A stretch of 14,489 bases of DNA from Caldifarciminota bacterium UBA2202. Lineage in GTDB: Bacteria; Hydrothermota; 32-111. The stretch spans positions 1 to 14,489 of the forward strand of contig DCUY01000117.1 in assembly GCA_002327905.1 (NCBI GenBank), in the 5' to 3' direction. Positions 14,034-14,489 of this stretch are shown piece by piece; the stretch's first letter is position 1, and the number at the start of each line of letters is the position of its first letter. The notes under the pieces were generated by a model, which saw only the letters and a program-made list of their open reading frames with translations, did no database searches and had not been told where the DNA came from. A program made the translations under genes and the position numbers.

Positions 14034-14319
14034 AATAGCGGCGGGGGTGGAAAAATTGGAATTCTTCTATAAGGACTAAGTATGGCTTATACTTCTTAAT
14101 TCTATTTTTCCGTTGAGATGCGTAAGACTGCATCAGACTGCGGCTTTAGCTATTTTGGTATTTTGTTCTTTTTTTCAGGAAATTTCAATCTTTTCAAAAA
14201 TTAATTCTTTATTTAACACTTTTTTTCTTGATTCAATCGAAGATGCGCATTAATAATGAGCAAAATCGGCTGTATTTGAATTTTAAAATTTTTCCAATTT
14301 TTCCACCCCCGCCGCTATT
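14034..14319. mobile_element. 286-bp MITE-like element with perfect 28-bp terminal inverted repeats
   Basis: Positions 14034-14061 and 14292-14319 are exact reverse complements over 28 bases (left end begins AATAGCGGCGGGGGTGG). The inside is AT-rich with no credible ORF. Counting the repeat from GCGG, both ends are flanked by TA (left ...AATA, right TATT...), which fits the TA target duplication of IS630/Tc1-mariner elements; because TA is its own complement it also lies inside the symmetric region, so this is suggestive only. Inside are a small inverted repeat AAGTAT/ATACTT (near 14078-14094) and a doubled AGACTGC (near 14127-14143). Best read as a non-autonomous element mobilised by a transposase elsewhere. 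Confidence 0.72.
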
Positions 14320-14337
14320 ATAAATTATAAATTATAA
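14317..14337. repeat. Three exact ATTATAA heptamers at the element edge
   Basis: ATTATAA occurs three times without error (14317-14323, 14324-14330, 14331-14337), beginning in the last 3 bases of the right terminal inverted repeat. The 7-bp period is the same as that of the arrays on the other side of the element. Confidence 0.75.
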
Positions 14338-14339
14338 AA

Positions 14340-14489
14340 TTAAATAAATTTAAATGCATCTTTGGTGTTCTGCAGTTCCTGATTGACTTTCTCCAATTCC
14401 TCCACAGGCACAAGCCGTTGTTTCCGTCCCGGTTTTCCCTTCTGCGCCAATGCAGACAAAGCGGCTGCTTGAACCTTCTTGCGGATGAC
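14340..14489 (-). CDS. 3' end of an unidentified protein gene (cut by right edge)
   Basis: The minus frame is open from the right edge to a TAA at 14340-14342, giving the last 49 residues of a protein. It is rich in Lys, Arg, Ala and Gln: VIRKKVQAAALSALAQKGK near the left, then PGRKQRLVPVEELEKVNQEL and a short tail ending FKFI. The EELEKVNQELQN part looks like a short amphipathic or coiled helix, vaguely like the end of small transposase OrfA proteins, but this is too weak to name. Base composition is higher in GC than its surroundings (33 of 60 bases in 14401-14460), a hint of different origin. It ends 20 bp from the MITE-like element. It is probably a real gene, but its identity is unknown. 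Confidence 0.5.
   Translation of the reverse strand, partial: VIRKKVQAAALSALAQKGKPGRKQRLVPVEELEKVNQELQNTKDAFKFI

Noticed and set aside
13769..14072. Two overlapping plus-strand frames of 70-84 codons
   Set aside because: They only translate the tandem repeats and T-rich linkers, giving repeated RLTAHG-like text, with no ribosome site.
14034..14319. A structured RNA or riboswitch formed by the inverted ends
   Set aside because: The ends are 230 bp apart around AT-rich sequence without conserved helices, and no gene lies downstream in a fitting position; a mobile element explains it better.

Overview
The window looks like a piece of a low-GC (roughly 35-40% by eye) chromosome from a diderm (Gram-negative-type) bacterium, probably an uncultivated lineage. 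Reasons: proteins with signal peptides that resemble a LolA-type lipoprotein-sorting protein and an outer-membrane beta-barrel, an FG-GAP secreted protein, a lipoprotein with a lipobox, strong AAGGAGG-type ribosome sites, and ordinary bacterial leuS, truA, purB, rlmN and transaldolase genes. I cannot name the phylum from the sequence alone.

Layout, left to right. (1) 1-989, minus: 5' part of a secreted FG-GAP repeat protein running off the left edge. (2) 990-1272: AT-rich gap with one perfect GC-rich hairpin. (3) 1273-3429, minus: a three-gene envelope operon in the order beta-barrel-like protein, small membrane protein, LolA-like protein, with a sigma70-like promoter in the divergent gap 3430-3554. 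(4) 3555-6476, plus: rlmN, a PhoA-type alkaline phosphatase and a RhaD-like class II aldolase, closely packed; the rlmN start has no Shine-Dalgarno and may be leaderless. (5) 6468-13502, minus: a six-gene operon (order of transcription: membrane-anchored coiled-coil protein, leuS, truA, tal, PLD-like lipoprotein, purB) with gaps between -32 and +12 bp and a near-consensus promoter (TTGACA-17-TATATT) just upstream. The two operons meet tail to tail with a 9-bp overlap of aldolase and purB. (6) 13557-14489: non-coding accessory-looking stretch. It holds a mosaic of 7-bp and 8-bp tandem repeats and a palindromic dispersed-repeat-like motif, then a 286-bp element with perfect 28-bp terminal inverted repeats flanked by TA (MITE-like), three exact ATTATAA heptamers, and the 3' end of an unidentified, GC-richer ORF at the right edge.

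How the genes work together: the minus operon mixes translation (leucyl-tRNA synthetase, tRNA pseudouridine synthase) with central metabolism (transaldolase, adenylosuccinate lyase) and two membrane-associated proteins of unknown role; this is a shared transcription unit rather than a pathway. The 1273-3429 operon is likely an envelope module. No defence system, CRISPR array, tRNA or rRNA was seen. The most unusual parts are the repeat mosaic with its MITE-like element, and the coiled-coil protein at the head of the leuS operon with its 14-residue repeats.
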